DNA of 64,000 nt from Sphingomonas sp. CCH10-B3 (GTDB taxonomy: Bacteria > Pseudomonadota > Alphaproteobacteria > Sphingomonadales > Sphingomonadaceae). Positions 39,009-48,005 of the stretch are shown one piece after another; within the stretch, counting starts at the first letter, position 1; each line of letters starts with the position of its first letter. Made by a program: the position numbers and the translations under genes. The DNA is taken from assembly GCF_001556185.1 (NCBI RefSeq), contig NZ_LSIJ01000061.1, positions 1 to 64,000 on the forward strand, read 5' to 3'. The notes beneath the pieces were generated by a model that was given only the letters and a program-made list of their open reading frames with translations, had not been told where the DNA came from and did no database searches.

Positions 39009-39937
39009 GGCTGGGTTGCTCCGGTTGCTTTGGGCGCCGGGCGGCGATTGTCGACCACCCGAAAGCCGATATGGTCCGTCCCCAGATCGCGTTCCTGAAA
39101 CTGGCGAGCGGCGGGGCGGTAGCGCGCGCAGTAATTGGCGGCGCAGAGGAAGGAGCCGCCCTTGATCACATTGACTGGCCGGTCAGGACGCGGCGTGGCA
39201 GTCGTCCATTCCCAGACGTTGCCGATCATGTCGTACAAGCCGAAGGCGTTCGCTGCGAAGCAGCCCACCGGCGCGCGCGTGGTGAAGCCGTCGACGCCGG
39301 TATCGCGCATGGGGAAGGCACCCTGATAATAGTTGGCGACAGGCGCGCCCGCCGCATCCTTGGGCTCGGGCAGCGCCGCCGCGCCGGCGCGGGCGGCATA
39401 TTCCCACTGTTCCTCGCTCGGCAGGCTCAGCCCGGCCCAGCGCGCATAGGCGGCGGCATCGTTATAGGTGATCTGCACCACTGGATCGGTGGCGCGCCCG
39501 TCGATGGCGCTGTCCGGCCCCGATGGGTGACGCCAGTTCGCCCCCGGCACCCACCGCCACCAGTTACGATTGTCCGGCGTCGGGACCCGGAACACGGCCG
39601 ATCCCGGCAGGCGCATCTCCGGCGGCGCGTCGGGCAGCAAGGGGGGCGCGCGCTCGGCCTCGGTGCGATAGCCGGTCGCGGCAACGAAATGCGCGAACTG
39701 GGCGTTGGTGACTTCGGTACGGCTGATCCAGAAGCCCTTCACGGCGACCTCGCGCGCGGGCCCCTCTTCGGGATATTTCGGATCGGCGCCCATGGTGAAG
39801 CGCCCGCCCGGCACCCAAATCATTGCGGCCTCGACCAGCCCCTTGCATGCGGCGCGCGCCGATGGCGCAGCGTCCGGCGGCACCTCCCCACAGGCTGCCA
39901 ACACAGCAAGCGCAGCGAACAGCAGGCCGATCTTCAC
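39005..39937 (-). CDS. FGE-like (sulfatase-modifying factor) lipoprotein
   Basis: A 310-residue secreted protein of the SUMF1/formylglycine-generating enzyme family. GTG 39937 opens a lipoprotein signal ([16 protein letters not shown], lipobox C about residue 16). The FGE fold follows: [78 protein letters not shown]. The two active cysteines are both present in [19 protein letters not shown], spaced C-x4-C as in true aerobic FGEs. No sulfatase occurs in the window. It may modify an unknown exported substrate, or act non-catalytically in a different role. It overlaps the GST downstream by 4 nt. Confidence 0.85.
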   Translation of the reverse strand: MKIGLLFAALAVLAACGEVPPDAAPSARAACKGLVEAAMIWVPGGRFTMGADPKYPEEGPAREVAVKGFWISRTEVTNAQFAHFVAATGYRTEAERAPPLLPDAPPEMRLPGSAVFRVPTPDNRNWWRWVPGANWRHPSGPDSAIDGRATDPVVQITYNDAAAYARWAGLSLPSEEQWEYAARAGAAALPEPKDAAGAPVANYYQGAFPMRDTGVDGFTTRAPVGCFAANAFGLYDMIGNVWEWTTATPRPDRPVNVIKGGSFLCAANYCARYRPAARQFQERDLGTDHIGFRVVDNRRPAPKATGATQP

Positions 39938-39964
39938 TGCAACCCGGCCTGCAGCAGGCGAGCG

Positions 39965-40117
39965 ACGTAGCTGACCGAAATCGCTGCGATGGCTTGGATC
40001 GACCAGAAGGGTCTCAATCAGCCCGGTGCCCATAAGCAGGGCGGCTGATGAAATCCCGTCATCGCGCAGCGCCCGAAACGCGAAGCCCGGGTAATTCATG
40101 GGCAACGCCGTATCCAT
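39965..40117 (-). pseudogene. Truncated N-terminus of an AraC-family regulator (remnant)
   Basis: Upstream of the FGE-like gene, in the same frame, about 50 codons read MNYPGFAFRALRDDG...ALLMGTGLIETLLVDP...DFGQLRR. This looks like the start of an AraC regulator with the Arabinose_bd-type domain (ALLAGTGLDxxxLxDPxxRxxF pattern). It stops matching after DFGQLRR, runs into unrelated SPAAGRVA and then the FGE lipoprotein signal. The rest of such a regulator, including its helix-turn-helix, is absent. I read it as a gene remnant fused by deletion to the front of the FGE gene; the identification is by pattern recall only. Confidence 0.5.
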
Positions 40118-40144
40118 GGGTGTCAACACAGCAGGAACCATCAC

Positions 40145-40591
40145 ATACCGAGCCGCTTCGAGGGAGCGATATCGACGAACCGGGATCGCGCAGGTTATGT
40201 CATTTCATGACGGGAGAATACGGCACCATCCGCCAATCTGTCCACTGGCCGCCCGCCAAGCGCCGCTATCCCACGACGCTCCTTCGGATAACCTTCGTCT
40301 CCGCGCCGTTGCCTCCCCGGTGATGTCAGGCCAACACGTTGCGGACAATGTGCAGGACGCACGAAAGGGCCGAATTCAGGAGGGATTTACGCGGCTCCGA
40401 GATACATTGTCGTGACCCATGAGACGCACCGTAGCCAATATGAAGTGCGGGCGTCGAACATACCAATGCCGCCTTCACCGGCTTCACCAGCGCGCTGTTC
40501 TGAACCGGTTGACGCGGCGCGAATAAATATCAATTCGTACGCGATCACTTCCGCTAGATGGGGGCTGATGAATCAGTTTGGGGGCTATTGC
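40145..40591. other. Intergenic stretch with no supported gene
   Basis: About 450 nt between the AraC remnant and the caspase-PDZ gene. Open frames exist on both strands but lack coding character or recognisable domains, and no intrinsic terminator or tRNA is visible. It probably holds the promoter of the caspase-PDZ gene and debris from the truncated regulator. Confidence 0.5.
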
Positions 40592-42124
40592 ATGCTCTGG
40601 CGGATCATTGTGGCGTTGGTGTCGGGCCTGGTGTTGGCGATGACGCTTTCGACATCCGCACGCGCGCAAACGGGTGTCGAGCCGCGCGTTGCGCTCGTGG
40701 TTGGCAATGCAGCCTATAGCGATAGCTTCGGTAAGCTCGCCAATCCGGTCAACGACGCCACCAAGGTTGCTGCAGCACTGCGAGCGGCCGGGTTCGACGT
40801 CGACCTCGTCGTCAATGTCGATCAGCGCTCGCTCAAACAGGCGATCTCGCGCTTTGGCATGCGATTGGGGCGTGCGGGCTCGCAGGCGACCGGGCTGTTC
40901 TATTATGCCGGGCACGGCGTGCAGTCGCGCGGCAACAACTATCTGATCCCGGTCAACGCCGCCTTCAGCAACGAGGCCGATCTCGATCTCGATGCGGTCG
41001 ATGCGGGCGCGGTGCTCAGCCAGATGCAGAGTGCCGGCGTGTCGACGAGCATCGTCATTCTGGACGCCTGCCGCAACATGCCGCTGGCGCGCAGCTTCCG
41101 CAGCGGCACACGCGGCCTGGCGCGGATGGACGCGCCCAATGGCAGCTACATCGCCTATTCGACGGCGCCCGGCCAGACGGCGGTCGATGGCACCAGCGAC
41201 AACAGCCCGTTTGCAGCCGCGTTCGTGCGCGAAATCCAGCAGCCTGGCCAGTCGATCGACGCGGTGTTCACCAATATCCGCCGATCGGTTGCGCAGGCGA
41301 CAGGCGGCACGCAAGTGCCCTGGTCGAGCAGTTCGCTGCTCGACAGCTTCGTCTTTCGCGCAAGCGGCGGCACGTCCGTCGGCGCGGCGCAGCCTCCGGC
41401 GATGACCGGTGTCGGCGCCAATGTGCCACCGGTCACAACGGTTCCGCGCGGCTATATCGGCGTGGCCATTCAGCCGGTGACTGCAGAAATCGCGGCTGCC
41501 TTGGGCCTCGGCAAGGATCAGGGTGAGATCATTGCAAGCGTCGCCCCGGGCCAGCCCGCCGCCAAGGCAGGCGTCAATCCAGGCGATGTCGTCCTTAAGG
41601 TGGATGGCGAAAGTGTGACGTTCGAACGAACGCTCGCCAGTATGATCGCGAGCAAAGTGCCAGGATCACAGGCGCGGCTAGAGCTTCTCCGCGACGGGCG
41701 GCCACTGTCCCTTATGGTGACGACGACAACGCGTCCTACCGAAGATGCGATTGCGGCGGCGGCAACCACGACGGCCACCCCGCCCGCCGGGACCGGCGCG
41801 AGCCCGACTGCACCGGGCAGCTATTCCGGCAAGGTTGACGCCCTTGGCGTGACATGGGTGCAGCTTACGCCTGCGATCGCCAGTTCGCTTGGCCTCGGGA
41901 CCGCGAAGGGTATTGTCATTTCGCAGGTCGATCCGGCGAGCGATACCGCGCAAAAGGGGCTGCAGCGCGGCGATCTGATCGTTTCGATCAACAATGTGCC
42001 CGTGACGACCGAGGCCGACGTCAATCAGGCGATCGCCACCGCCAAGAACAGCGGACGCGGCAGCGTGCTGTTATCGGTGCAACGTCGGGGCGATCGCCGC
42101 TATGTCGGGGTGAAGCTCAAATAG
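40592..42124 (+). CDS. Secreted caspase-like peptidase (C14) with two PDZ domains
   Basis: A 510-residue protein. ATG 40592 follows GGGGG by 8 nt; a signal peptide ends about TSARAQ (residue 26). The caspase/metacaspase-type p20 domain (about 31-256) has both catalytic residues: H108 in FYYAGHGVQ and C160 in IVILDACRN. Two PDZ domains follow: about 287-380 (GYIGVAIQPV, GQPAAKAGVNPGDVVLKVDGE) and about 412-508 (LGVTWVQLTPA, GLQRGDLIVSINNVPV), separated by a threonine/alanine-rich linker. It is probably periplasmic. It is convergent with a paralogue (42133-44136) that has Sel1 repeats instead of PDZ. PDZ domains suggest regulated substrate recognition as in HtrA proteases. Confidence 0.88.
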   Translation: MLWRIIVALVSGLVLAMTLSTSARAQTGVEPRVALVVGNAAYSDSFGKLANPVNDATKVAAALRAAGFDVDLVVNVDQRSLKQAISRFGMRLGRAGSQATGLFYYAGHGVQSRGNNYLIPVNAAFSNEADLDLDAVDAGAVLSQMQSAGVSTSIVILDACRNMPLARSFRSGTRGLARMDAPNGSYIAYSTAPGQTAVDGTSDNSPFAAAFVREIQQPGQSIDAVFTNIRRSVAQATGGTQVPWSSSSLLDSFVFRASGGTSVGAAQPPAMTGVGANVPPVTTVPRGYIGVAIQPVTAEIAAALGLGKDQGEIIASVAPGQPAAKAGVNPGDVVLKVDGESVTFERTLASMIASKVPGSQARLELLRDGRPLSLMVTTTTRPTEDAIAAAATTTATPPAGTGASPTAPGSYSGKVDALGVTWVQLTPAIASSLGLGTAKGIVISQVDPASDTAQKGLQRGDLIVSINNVPVTTEADVNQAIATAKNSGRGSVLLSVQRRGDRRYVGVKLK

Positions 42125-42132
42125 GCCCACGA

Positions 42133-44136
42133 TCAATTTGCACCGAGCTTGGCGAGGTTCGATTTCGCCATTTCCAGACCAAGATTGGCAGCCTTTGTAT
42201 ACCATTCCCTCGCCTTTGCACGGTCCTTCGGCACGCCATAACCAAGCTGGTAGATCAGTCCGAGATTGTTCATCGCCGACGCAACGCCCCCTGCTGCCGC
42301 GCGTTCGAACAATTGGCGCGCCCGTACATAATCCTTGGGAACACCCCAGCCATTGTAGTAAAGCCATCCAAGATTGGCGGTGCCGGCCAGGACGCCCTTG
42401 GCATCCGCACGCTCGAAATATTCTTTTGCCTTTGCAACGTCCTTGGGTACGCCAAAGCCATTCAGATACAGCCAGCCCAGCTGCGATATCGCCGATGGAT
42501 CACCCTTTGCGATCGCCTGCTCATAGAGAAGCCGAGCGCGGGCATAATCCTGTGGAACATCAAGTCCGTTTTCATACATCGTGCCGAGCAAATAAATGGC
42601 GGTCGGCTGATTCTTGGCAGCTGCCTTTTCCAGCCACGAACGCGCCAAGGTGTAATTTTTGGCTACACCGAATCCGGAATAGTAAAGCGCACCTGCGCCC
42701 GCCATGCCTCGGGGATCGCCCAATGCTGCGGCCTGTTCGTAAAGGGCCCGGGCCTTGTCCGGGTCTCTGGGCGCGCCTTTTCCATCAAAATGGAGATCGC
42801 CAAGAAGGCTCAGCGCGGTCGGGCTGCCTTTGGCAGCGCCCTGTTCAGCCCAGAGCCGCGCCTGCGCATAATCCTGCGCAACACCCAGCCCGCTGCTATA
42901 GATGAGGCTCAGGATTGCCATCGCGTCGCCGTTGCCGTGCGTTGCGGCCTGTTCGAACAACGTGCGCGCCCGTCCATAATCCTGCGCCACGCCCCACCCT
43001 TCAAAATAAAGGTAGCCAAGATAACTCTCCCCAGACGAATAGCCGGTTGCTGCGGCTTGTTCGAACAGCCGCTTGGCCTCGGCATAGTCAGCAGCCGAAG
43101 TCAGGGCCCGGCCCAGGTTGAAACTGCTGCGGATGGAGCCCGGTGCAGCGGCCACCGCAGCCTTGCAGGCCGGAACCGCCAGCGCTGGCAGGATTTCAGA
43201 ATCGAGCCGGATGCCCTTCGCTCCTACTGGGAGTCCCGGATCGCCGGGATCCCCGGCAAGGCGATCGCATTCGGCGACCAGCCGGTCTGCCTCGCTGCCC
43301 CCGGTTGTTGCGGTCCCGATCGTCGATGCGGTCATCGGCGCTGGTGCAACCGCAGCCGCGCCACCGGCCTTGAACACGAACCCCCTCAGCAGCGTCGAGT
43401 CCGACGCCGGAATCTGCTGCCCCTGCGTCACTTCGGACACGGTCAAGCGGACATTGTCGAACACTTCGTTGATCGACTGGCCCGGGCGCTGCACTTGATC
43501 GACGAACGCTTTGGCGAATGGGCTGTTGACGCCGTTACCGTCGGCGGCCGTCTGCCCCGGTCGGGTCGAATAGGCGATGTAGCTGCCATTCGGCGCTTCC
43601 ATTCGCGCCAGCCCGCGTGTGCCGCTGCGGAAGCTGCGCACCAGCGGCATGTTGCGGCAGGCGTCGAGCACGACAATGCTGGTGGCGATGCCGGCTTCCT
43701 GCATCTGTGACAGCACGGCGTTGGCATCGACGCCGTCGATGTCGAGATCGGCCTCTTTGGCGATCGCGGCGCCGACCGGGATCAGATAGTTGTTGCCGCG
43801 CGATTGCACGCCGTGCCCGGCGTAATAGAACAACCCGGTCGCCTGCGATCCTGCCCGCCCCAACCGCTGGCCGAACCGCACGATGGCCTGCTTCAACGTG
43901 CGCTGGTCGGTGTCAGTGACGACTTCGACATCGAAGCCCAGCGACCGGAGCGTATCGCCGATCAGCTTCGCGTCGTTGACCGGGTTGGTCAGCGCCCCGA
44001 ACGACGCGCCATAGTTTGCGTTGCCGACAACCAGAGCAATTCGCGGGCCGGTTGCGGACGATTGCGCGCGCGCCGGGAGCGACCCGATGACACCGATTCC
44101 GATCGCCAGCCAAAGGAAGAATGTGCGCAGTTTCAT
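42133..44136 (-). CDS. Secreted caspase-like peptidase (C14) with Sel1 repeats
   Basis: A 667-residue protein. ATG 44136 has GGGGG 6 nt upstream; a signal peptide ends about LPARAQ (residue 25). The caspase domain (31-256) aligns without gaps to the convergent gene's; H108 (FYYAGHGVQ) and C160 (IVVLDACRN) fall at the same residue numbers. After a linker (about 258-330) come eight clear Sel1-type 36-residue repeats of the form LGYLYFEGWGVAQDYGRA, plus one degenerate unit at the start. Sel1 repeats mediate protein binding and are common in bacterial envelope signalling. Its stop is 8 nt from the partner's stop. Confidence 0.88.
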   Translation of the reverse strand: MKLRTFFLWLAIGIGVIGSLPARAQSSATGPRIALVVGNANYGASFGALTNPVNDAKLIGDTLRSLGFDVEVVTDTDQRTLKQAIVRFGQRLGRAGSQATGLFYYAGHGVQSRGNNYLIPVGAAIAKEADLDIDGVDANAVLSQMQEAGIATSIVVLDACRNMPLVRSFRSGTRGLARMEAPNGSYIAYSTRPGQTAADGNGVNSPFAKAFVDQVQRPGQSINEVFDNVRLTVSEVTQGQQIPASDSTLLRGFVFKAGGAAAVAPAPMTASTIGTATTGGSEADRLVAECDRLAGDPGDPGLPVGAKGIRLDSEILPALAVPACKAAVAAAPGSIRSSFNLGRALTSAADYAEAKRLFEQAAATGYSSGESYLGYLYFEGWGVAQDYGRARTLFEQAATHGNGDAMAILSLIYSSGLGVAQDYAQARLWAEQGAAKGSPTALSLLGDLHFDGKGAPRDPDKARALYEQAAALGDPRGMAGAGALYYSGFGVAKNYTLARSWLEKAAAKNQPTAIYLLGTMYENGLDVPQDYARARLLYEQAIAKGDPSAISQLGWLYLNGFGVPKDVAKAKEYFERADAKGVLAGTANLGWLYYNGWGVPKDYVRARQLFERAAAGGVASAMNNLGLIYQLGYGVPKDRAKAREWYTKAANLGLEMAKSNLAKLGAN

Positions 44137-44345
44137 GGTTGCCCCCAACGATGGCCAAGGTCGGACTCTACGGCTCCGTTCATACGCAATTTCTATGGTG
44201 GGAAAACGAAGCTTTCAAACAGCAACCTGCTGTCACCCGGCGTTTGCTTCCCGCCGATTGATTTGAATTTGCGATTGCCGATGAGTGGTTTTGACAAATC
44301 CGGCTAAACGGTCACGATGGCCTTGTTGAATGTAGAGGCACCATC

Positions 44346-45206
44346 TTGTCTGTCGGGACGATCTGCGAGCCAGTGGAAGTCGATCCGGTCCGGCTGGTTC
44401 GCATCGATCGCGTGGTCAGGCCCCATCATAACCCGACACCCGCTCGCTTCCCGCATTTTCATGACGTCGCCGAACTCGTTTGGTTCGATGACGTCGAAGG
44501 GGAACTGCTTTCGGAGGATGGCATCTTCCCACTTGGTGCGGGGACATTGGTCTATGTGCCATCGATGCGCCAGCATGATTTCGCAATCAATCCCGGCCCG
44601 CATCGCTGGATCGTCACGCATATCGACCCATCGATGGTCGCAGCAACGACCGAGCAGAGCATCGTCCCCCCTGATCGCTGCGCGGCGGTGCGGTTCGATC
44701 AAGATTGGCGCCCGCGGATTGCTACGTTGTTTGCATGGTTGGCCGAACTGGCGACGGACGAAGGCGACCACCGCGCTGCGACCGGCATGATCGTCAACCT
44801 ACTGCTGATCGAGGTCGCCGCCCGGGCAACGACCTCGCCCTTCATCGCCGCGTCCAAGGTCGCCCGGCTGGACCGGCTCAGGCCTGCGCTCGAATCCATC
44901 GCGCGCGATCCGGCCGCAGCATTCAGCTTGGGGCAAGCGGCATCGCTCTGCCATTTGTCCGAAAGCTATTTCTCGCGCCGGTTCAAGGTGGTGTTCGGCA
45001 TCAATTTCGCGGATTATCTGCGCAGTTACCGGCTGCGCATCGCCGCGCGGCGGTTGCTGACCAGCGGCGCCCGGATTGCCGACATCGCCTATGAATCAGG
45101 CTTTGCGACGCCGGCCCATTTTACCGCTGCCTTCCGCGCGCGCTATGGCGTGGCGCCGCGTGCCTATCGCGCGCAAGGGCAAGGCCAGACACCGGGACGA
45201 AAATAG
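44346..45206 (+). CDS. AraC-family transcriptional regulator
   Basis: A 286-residue regulator. TTG 44346 is the likely start, with AGAGG about 9 nt upstream. The N-terminal cupin-like sensing domain has FPHFHDVAELVWFDD and GTLVYVPSMRQHDF. The C-terminal double helix-turn-helix (about 185-280) has FSLGQAASLCHLSESYFSRRF and the family signature RIADIAYESGFATPAHFTAAFR. It lies 82 nt upstream of the P450-GH13-GH92-nitrilase operon and is the obvious candidate for its control. The inducer is unknown. Confidence 0.9.
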   Translation: MSVGTICEPVEVDPVRLVRIDRVVRPHHNPTPARFPHFHDVAELVWFDDVEGELLSEDGIFPLGAGTLVYVPSMRQHDFAINPGPHRWIVTHIDPSMVAATTEQSIVPPDRCAAVRFDQDWRPRIATLFAWLAELATDEGDHRAATGMIVNLLLIEVAARATTSPFIAASKVARLDRLRPALESIARDPAAAFSLGQAASLCHLSESYFSRRFKVVFGINFADYLRSYRLRIAARRLLTSGARIADIAYESGFATPAHFTAAFRARYGVAPRAYRAQGQGQTPGRK

Positions 45207-45288
45207 GACAAGGATACGATAGTTTTTCACCGTTCGGCGCACGATTGCGGTGCGATACAGCAAGCGCAGACTATGTCATCCTCGACCA

Positions 45289-46443
45289 ATGCCGGAAAGC
45301 GCGCCGCCTGATCCCTTTGCCGATGCCCGTCGCAGCGACGGCGTGCTGGTCGCACCGATGGATGGCGAGGCGATCCCGATGATCCTGGGCCACCGGGCGG
45401 TGCGCGAAGCGGCGCGCGATTGGCAACGCTTCAGTTCCGACGCGCCGTTCCGTGTGCCCATCCCTTCCGAAGCAGGCGTCCGCTCGGTGCGCCAGTTGCC
45501 GATCGAGGCCGACCCGCCGGTTCACTCTGCCTTCCGCGCGCTGGTGAAGCCGTTCTTCATGCGGCCGGTCCATCCCGATTATGTCGCGCGGATCGACACG
45601 CTGATCGCCAGCGCGATCGGCGCGGCGGTTGGCGCGGGCGAGATCGACATTGTCCGCGATTTCGCGCTGCCGATCCAGTCACGCGCGCTGACCTATCTGC
45701 TTGGCATGCCCGAGGCGGCGGCGGAGGAATGGATCAGCTGGGGCACCCACGTCTTCCACGACGGGCAGGACGGGGCAAGCAAGGGCGCAGTGCTCGAAGA
45801 TTACATCCGGCGCACGCTGGCGGCGGCGCGCGGCTCAGGCGGCGATGATTTTTTCACGGCCTTGACCCGGCTGGAAGTCGATGGCCGACCGCTTAGCGAC
45901 GACGAGATGCTGGGCATCGCCAACCTCACCTTCGCCGGCGGGCGCGATACGATCATCAACAGCATCAGCCGGATCATCGGCTATTTCGCGACCGACCGCG
46001 ATGCGCTCGACGCGATCGGCCCCAACCCCGGTCGGACCGCCTTTGCGGTCGAGGAATTCGTCCGTGTGATCAGCCCGCTCACACACATCGGGCGGGTCTG
46101 TCCGGCGCCGACAACGGTCGGTCCGGCAGAAGTGCCCGTCGGCGGACGCGTGTCGCTGTGCTGGGCATCGGCCAATTATGACGAGCGCGTGTTCGCCGAC
46201 CCCGAAGAGGTCAAGCTCGACCGCACACCCAATCCGCATCTCGGCTTTGGCAGCGGTATCCACAATTGCTTGGGATCGGCACAGGCGCGCGCGATTCTGC
46301 GCAGCCTGATCGGCCAGCTTTTCCGCCATACCCGCGCGATCGCGATCGTGCGCGAGGTGCGTCAATATGAAAGCTACGCCGGGCTGCGCCGCTGGGTGGG
46401 CTATGACGAACTGCGCGTCCGGATGGAGGGTAACGCCGCATGA
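45289..46443 (+). CDS. Cytochrome P450
   Basis: A 384-residue soluble bacterial-type P450 starting at ATG 45289. The haem motif FGSGIHNCLGSAQAR has the thiolate ligand C327. The oxygen-activating I-helix is FAGGRDT (215-221), and the K-helix ExxR is E256-R259. The protein lacks a membrane anchor and needs separate ferredoxin and reductase partners, none of which is encoded here. Its stop overlaps the start of the GH13 gene by 4 nt. The substrate cannot be deduced; coupling to glycoside hydrolases suggests a glycosylated or carbohydrate-linked compound (inference). Confidence 0.93.
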   Translation: MPESAPPDPFADARRSDGVLVAPMDGEAIPMILGHRAVREAARDWQRFSSDAPFRVPIPSEAGVRSVRQLPIEADPPVHSAFRALVKPFFMRPVHPDYVARIDTLIASAIGAAVGAGEIDIVRDFALPIQSRALTYLLGMPEAAAEEWISWGTHVFHDGQDGASKGAVLEDYIRRTLAAARGSGGDDFFTALTRLEVDGRPLSDDEMLGIANLTFAGGRDTIINSISRIIGYFATDRDALDAIGPNPGRTAFAVEEFVRVISPLTHIGRVCPAPTTVGPAEVPVGGRVSLCWASANYDERVFADPEEVKLDRTPNPHLGFGSGIHNCLGSAQARAILRSLIGQLFRHTRAIAIVREVRQYESYAGLRRWVGYDELRVRMEGNAA

Positions 46444-48005
46444 AATCGCTGATCCGCATGATCGCCGCGGCGTTGCTTGTCATGGTTCCCGCAAGCGCGC
46501 TGGCGCGGGAAGCGTCCAAGCCGCCCGAGCTCTTCTATCATATTTTCGTGCGCAGCTTTGCCGACAGTGACGGCGACCGCAACGGCGACCTGAACGGCAT
46601 CCGCGCGCGGCTGGATTATCTGCAGAGCCTCGGCGTGACGACGCTCTTGCTCACGCCGCTTTACCCCTCGCCTTTCTATCACAATTATTTCGCCGATGAT
46701 TTCGACGGCATCGACCGCGAATTCGGCACAATGGCAGACTTTCGCGCGCTGGTCGGCGATCTGCACAAGCGCGGCATGAAGATCTTCCTCGACGAGGAGA
46801 TCCAATATGTGACCGGCCAGCACGACTGGTACCGGCTGTCGCACGACCAGCCCGGCAGCCGCTTCGACGGCTTCCTGCTCTACAAGGATGCGGCCAATCA
46901 TCTGCCGGTGCCGACGCTGAGCGCGAGCACTGACTATCTGGTCTGGCCCAATCAGCGGCAGCAGATTTTCACGGTCAACCTCGCCGAACCCAAGGTGCGG
47001 GCGCATTTCACGCGTTATCTGAAGACGTGGGTCGATCCGGACGGGGATGGCGAACCGCGTGACGGTGTAGACGGCTTTCGCATCGACCATATGATGGACG
47101 ACCTCGACAACCGCGGGGTGCTGACCAATTTGCTGCGCGAATTCTGGGCGCCGATGCTGGGTGAGTTGCGCGCGCTCAATCCGAAGCTGCGGGTGATCGC
47201 CGAACAAGCCGATTGGGGCGACGGCGAAAGCTTCTTCACTCAAGGCAAGGTCGACATGGTGTTCGCCTTCCCGATCTGGCGCGCAGCGCAAACGCTCGAC
47301 GCGACCGCCTTTGCCGCCGCAATCGAGCGCGCCAACCGGATCATCACCGGCAAGCGCGAACAGCTCGTCTTCATCGAGAACCATGACACCGATCGCTTTG
47401 CGAGCGGCCCCGGCACTACCCCCGCGATCCAGCGCCTTGGGGCGGCGATCATGATGTTGAGCGGGTGGACGCCGAGCATCTACTACGGTCAGGAACTCGG
47501 CATGACCGGCCAGAAGCTCGAAAATCCGGGGTCGAACGCCGATGTGGCCGATATTCCCCGTCGCAAGGCCGTCCGCTGGGGCGATGGCGCAGGAGGTTCG
47601 GGCGATGCCAAATGGTATTGCGCGGTCCCCGATGCTTATGATGCGCCCGACTGCCATGCCGCTGGCGACGAAGTCTCGGTTGCGCAGCAAGACCGCGACC
47701 GTACTTCGCTCCTCAACAGCTACCGCGCGCTGGCGGCATTGCGGCTGCGCTCTCCGGCGCTTGCGAGCGGTGCATCGCGTGTGATTGCACAGTCGAAGGA
47801 TCTGGTCATGATCGAGCGCGCGAAGGATAGCGACCGCGCGCTCATCCTGTTCAATTTTGCCGGGACGGCGCAATCGATGACGAACCCCGCGCTGCCCGGC
47901 GGGTTCACGCGACGCTATGGCACCGCCACTTTGAGCGCGAGTGCCGAGGGGATCAAACTGTCCGCGCCAGCCTATTCCGCAACCGTGTGGACACGCGCCA
48001 AATGA
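46440..48005 (+). CDS. GH13-family alpha-amylase/alpha-glucosidase-like enzyme
   Basis: A 521-residue secreted alpha-glucan-active enzyme. The N-terminal signal peptide ends about ASALAREA. The catalytic (beta/alpha)8 barrel carries the GH13 conserved regions: nucleophile D216 in GFRIDHMMD, acid/base E255 in VIAEQADWG, and transition-state D316 in FIENHDTDRF. The first region reads FLDEEIQYVTGQH rather than the usual DxVxNH, so the calcium/substrate site differs. A C-terminal beta-domain (about 430-521) follows. It starts inside the P450 stop codon and overlaps GH92 by 4 nt. Confidence 0.9.
   Translation: MKSLIRMIAAALLVMVPASALAREASKPPELFYHIFVRSFADSDGDRNGDLNGIRARLDYLQSLGVTTLLLTPLYPSPFYHNYFADDFDGIDREFGTMADFRALVGDLHKRGMKIFLDEEIQYVTGQHDWYRLSHDQPGSRFDGFLLYKDAANHLPVPTLSASTDYLVWPNQRQQIFTVNLAEPKVRAHFTRYLKTWVDPDGDGEPRDGVDGFRIDHMMDDLDNRGVLTNLLREFWAPMLGELRALNPKLRVIAEQADWGDGESFFTQGKVDMVFAFPIWRAAQTLDATAFAAAIERANRIITGKREQLVFIENHDTDRFASGPGTTPAIQRLGAAIMMLSGWTPSIYYGQELGMTGQKLENPGSNADVADIPRRKAVRWGDGAGGSGDAKWYCAVPDAYDAPDCHAAGDEVSVAQQDRDRTSLLNSYRALAALRLRSPALASGASRVIAQSKDLVMIERAKDSDRALILFNFAGTAQSMTNPALPGGFTRRYGTATLSASAEGIKLSAPAYSATVWTRAK

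Noticed and set aside
41854..43710. 618-codon plus-strand frame running from the caspase-PDZ end through the antisense of the Sel1 gene
   Set aside because: It crosses two supported genes in wrong frames; its apparent periodicity is only the antisense of Sel1 repeats.
40592..44136. Treating the inverted caspase pair as a mobile element
   Set aside because: No transposase, terminal repeats or target-site duplication; the inverted similarity is explained by paralogous coding sequence.
44137..44345. Small gene or operator between the caspase-Sel1 and AraC genes
   Set aside because: No coding frame of convincing quality and no clear palindrome; it probably only contains the two divergent promoters.
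46401..47873. 490-codon minus-strand frame opposite the GH13 gene
   Set aside because: Shadow frame; all GH13 catalytic motifs are on the plus strand.
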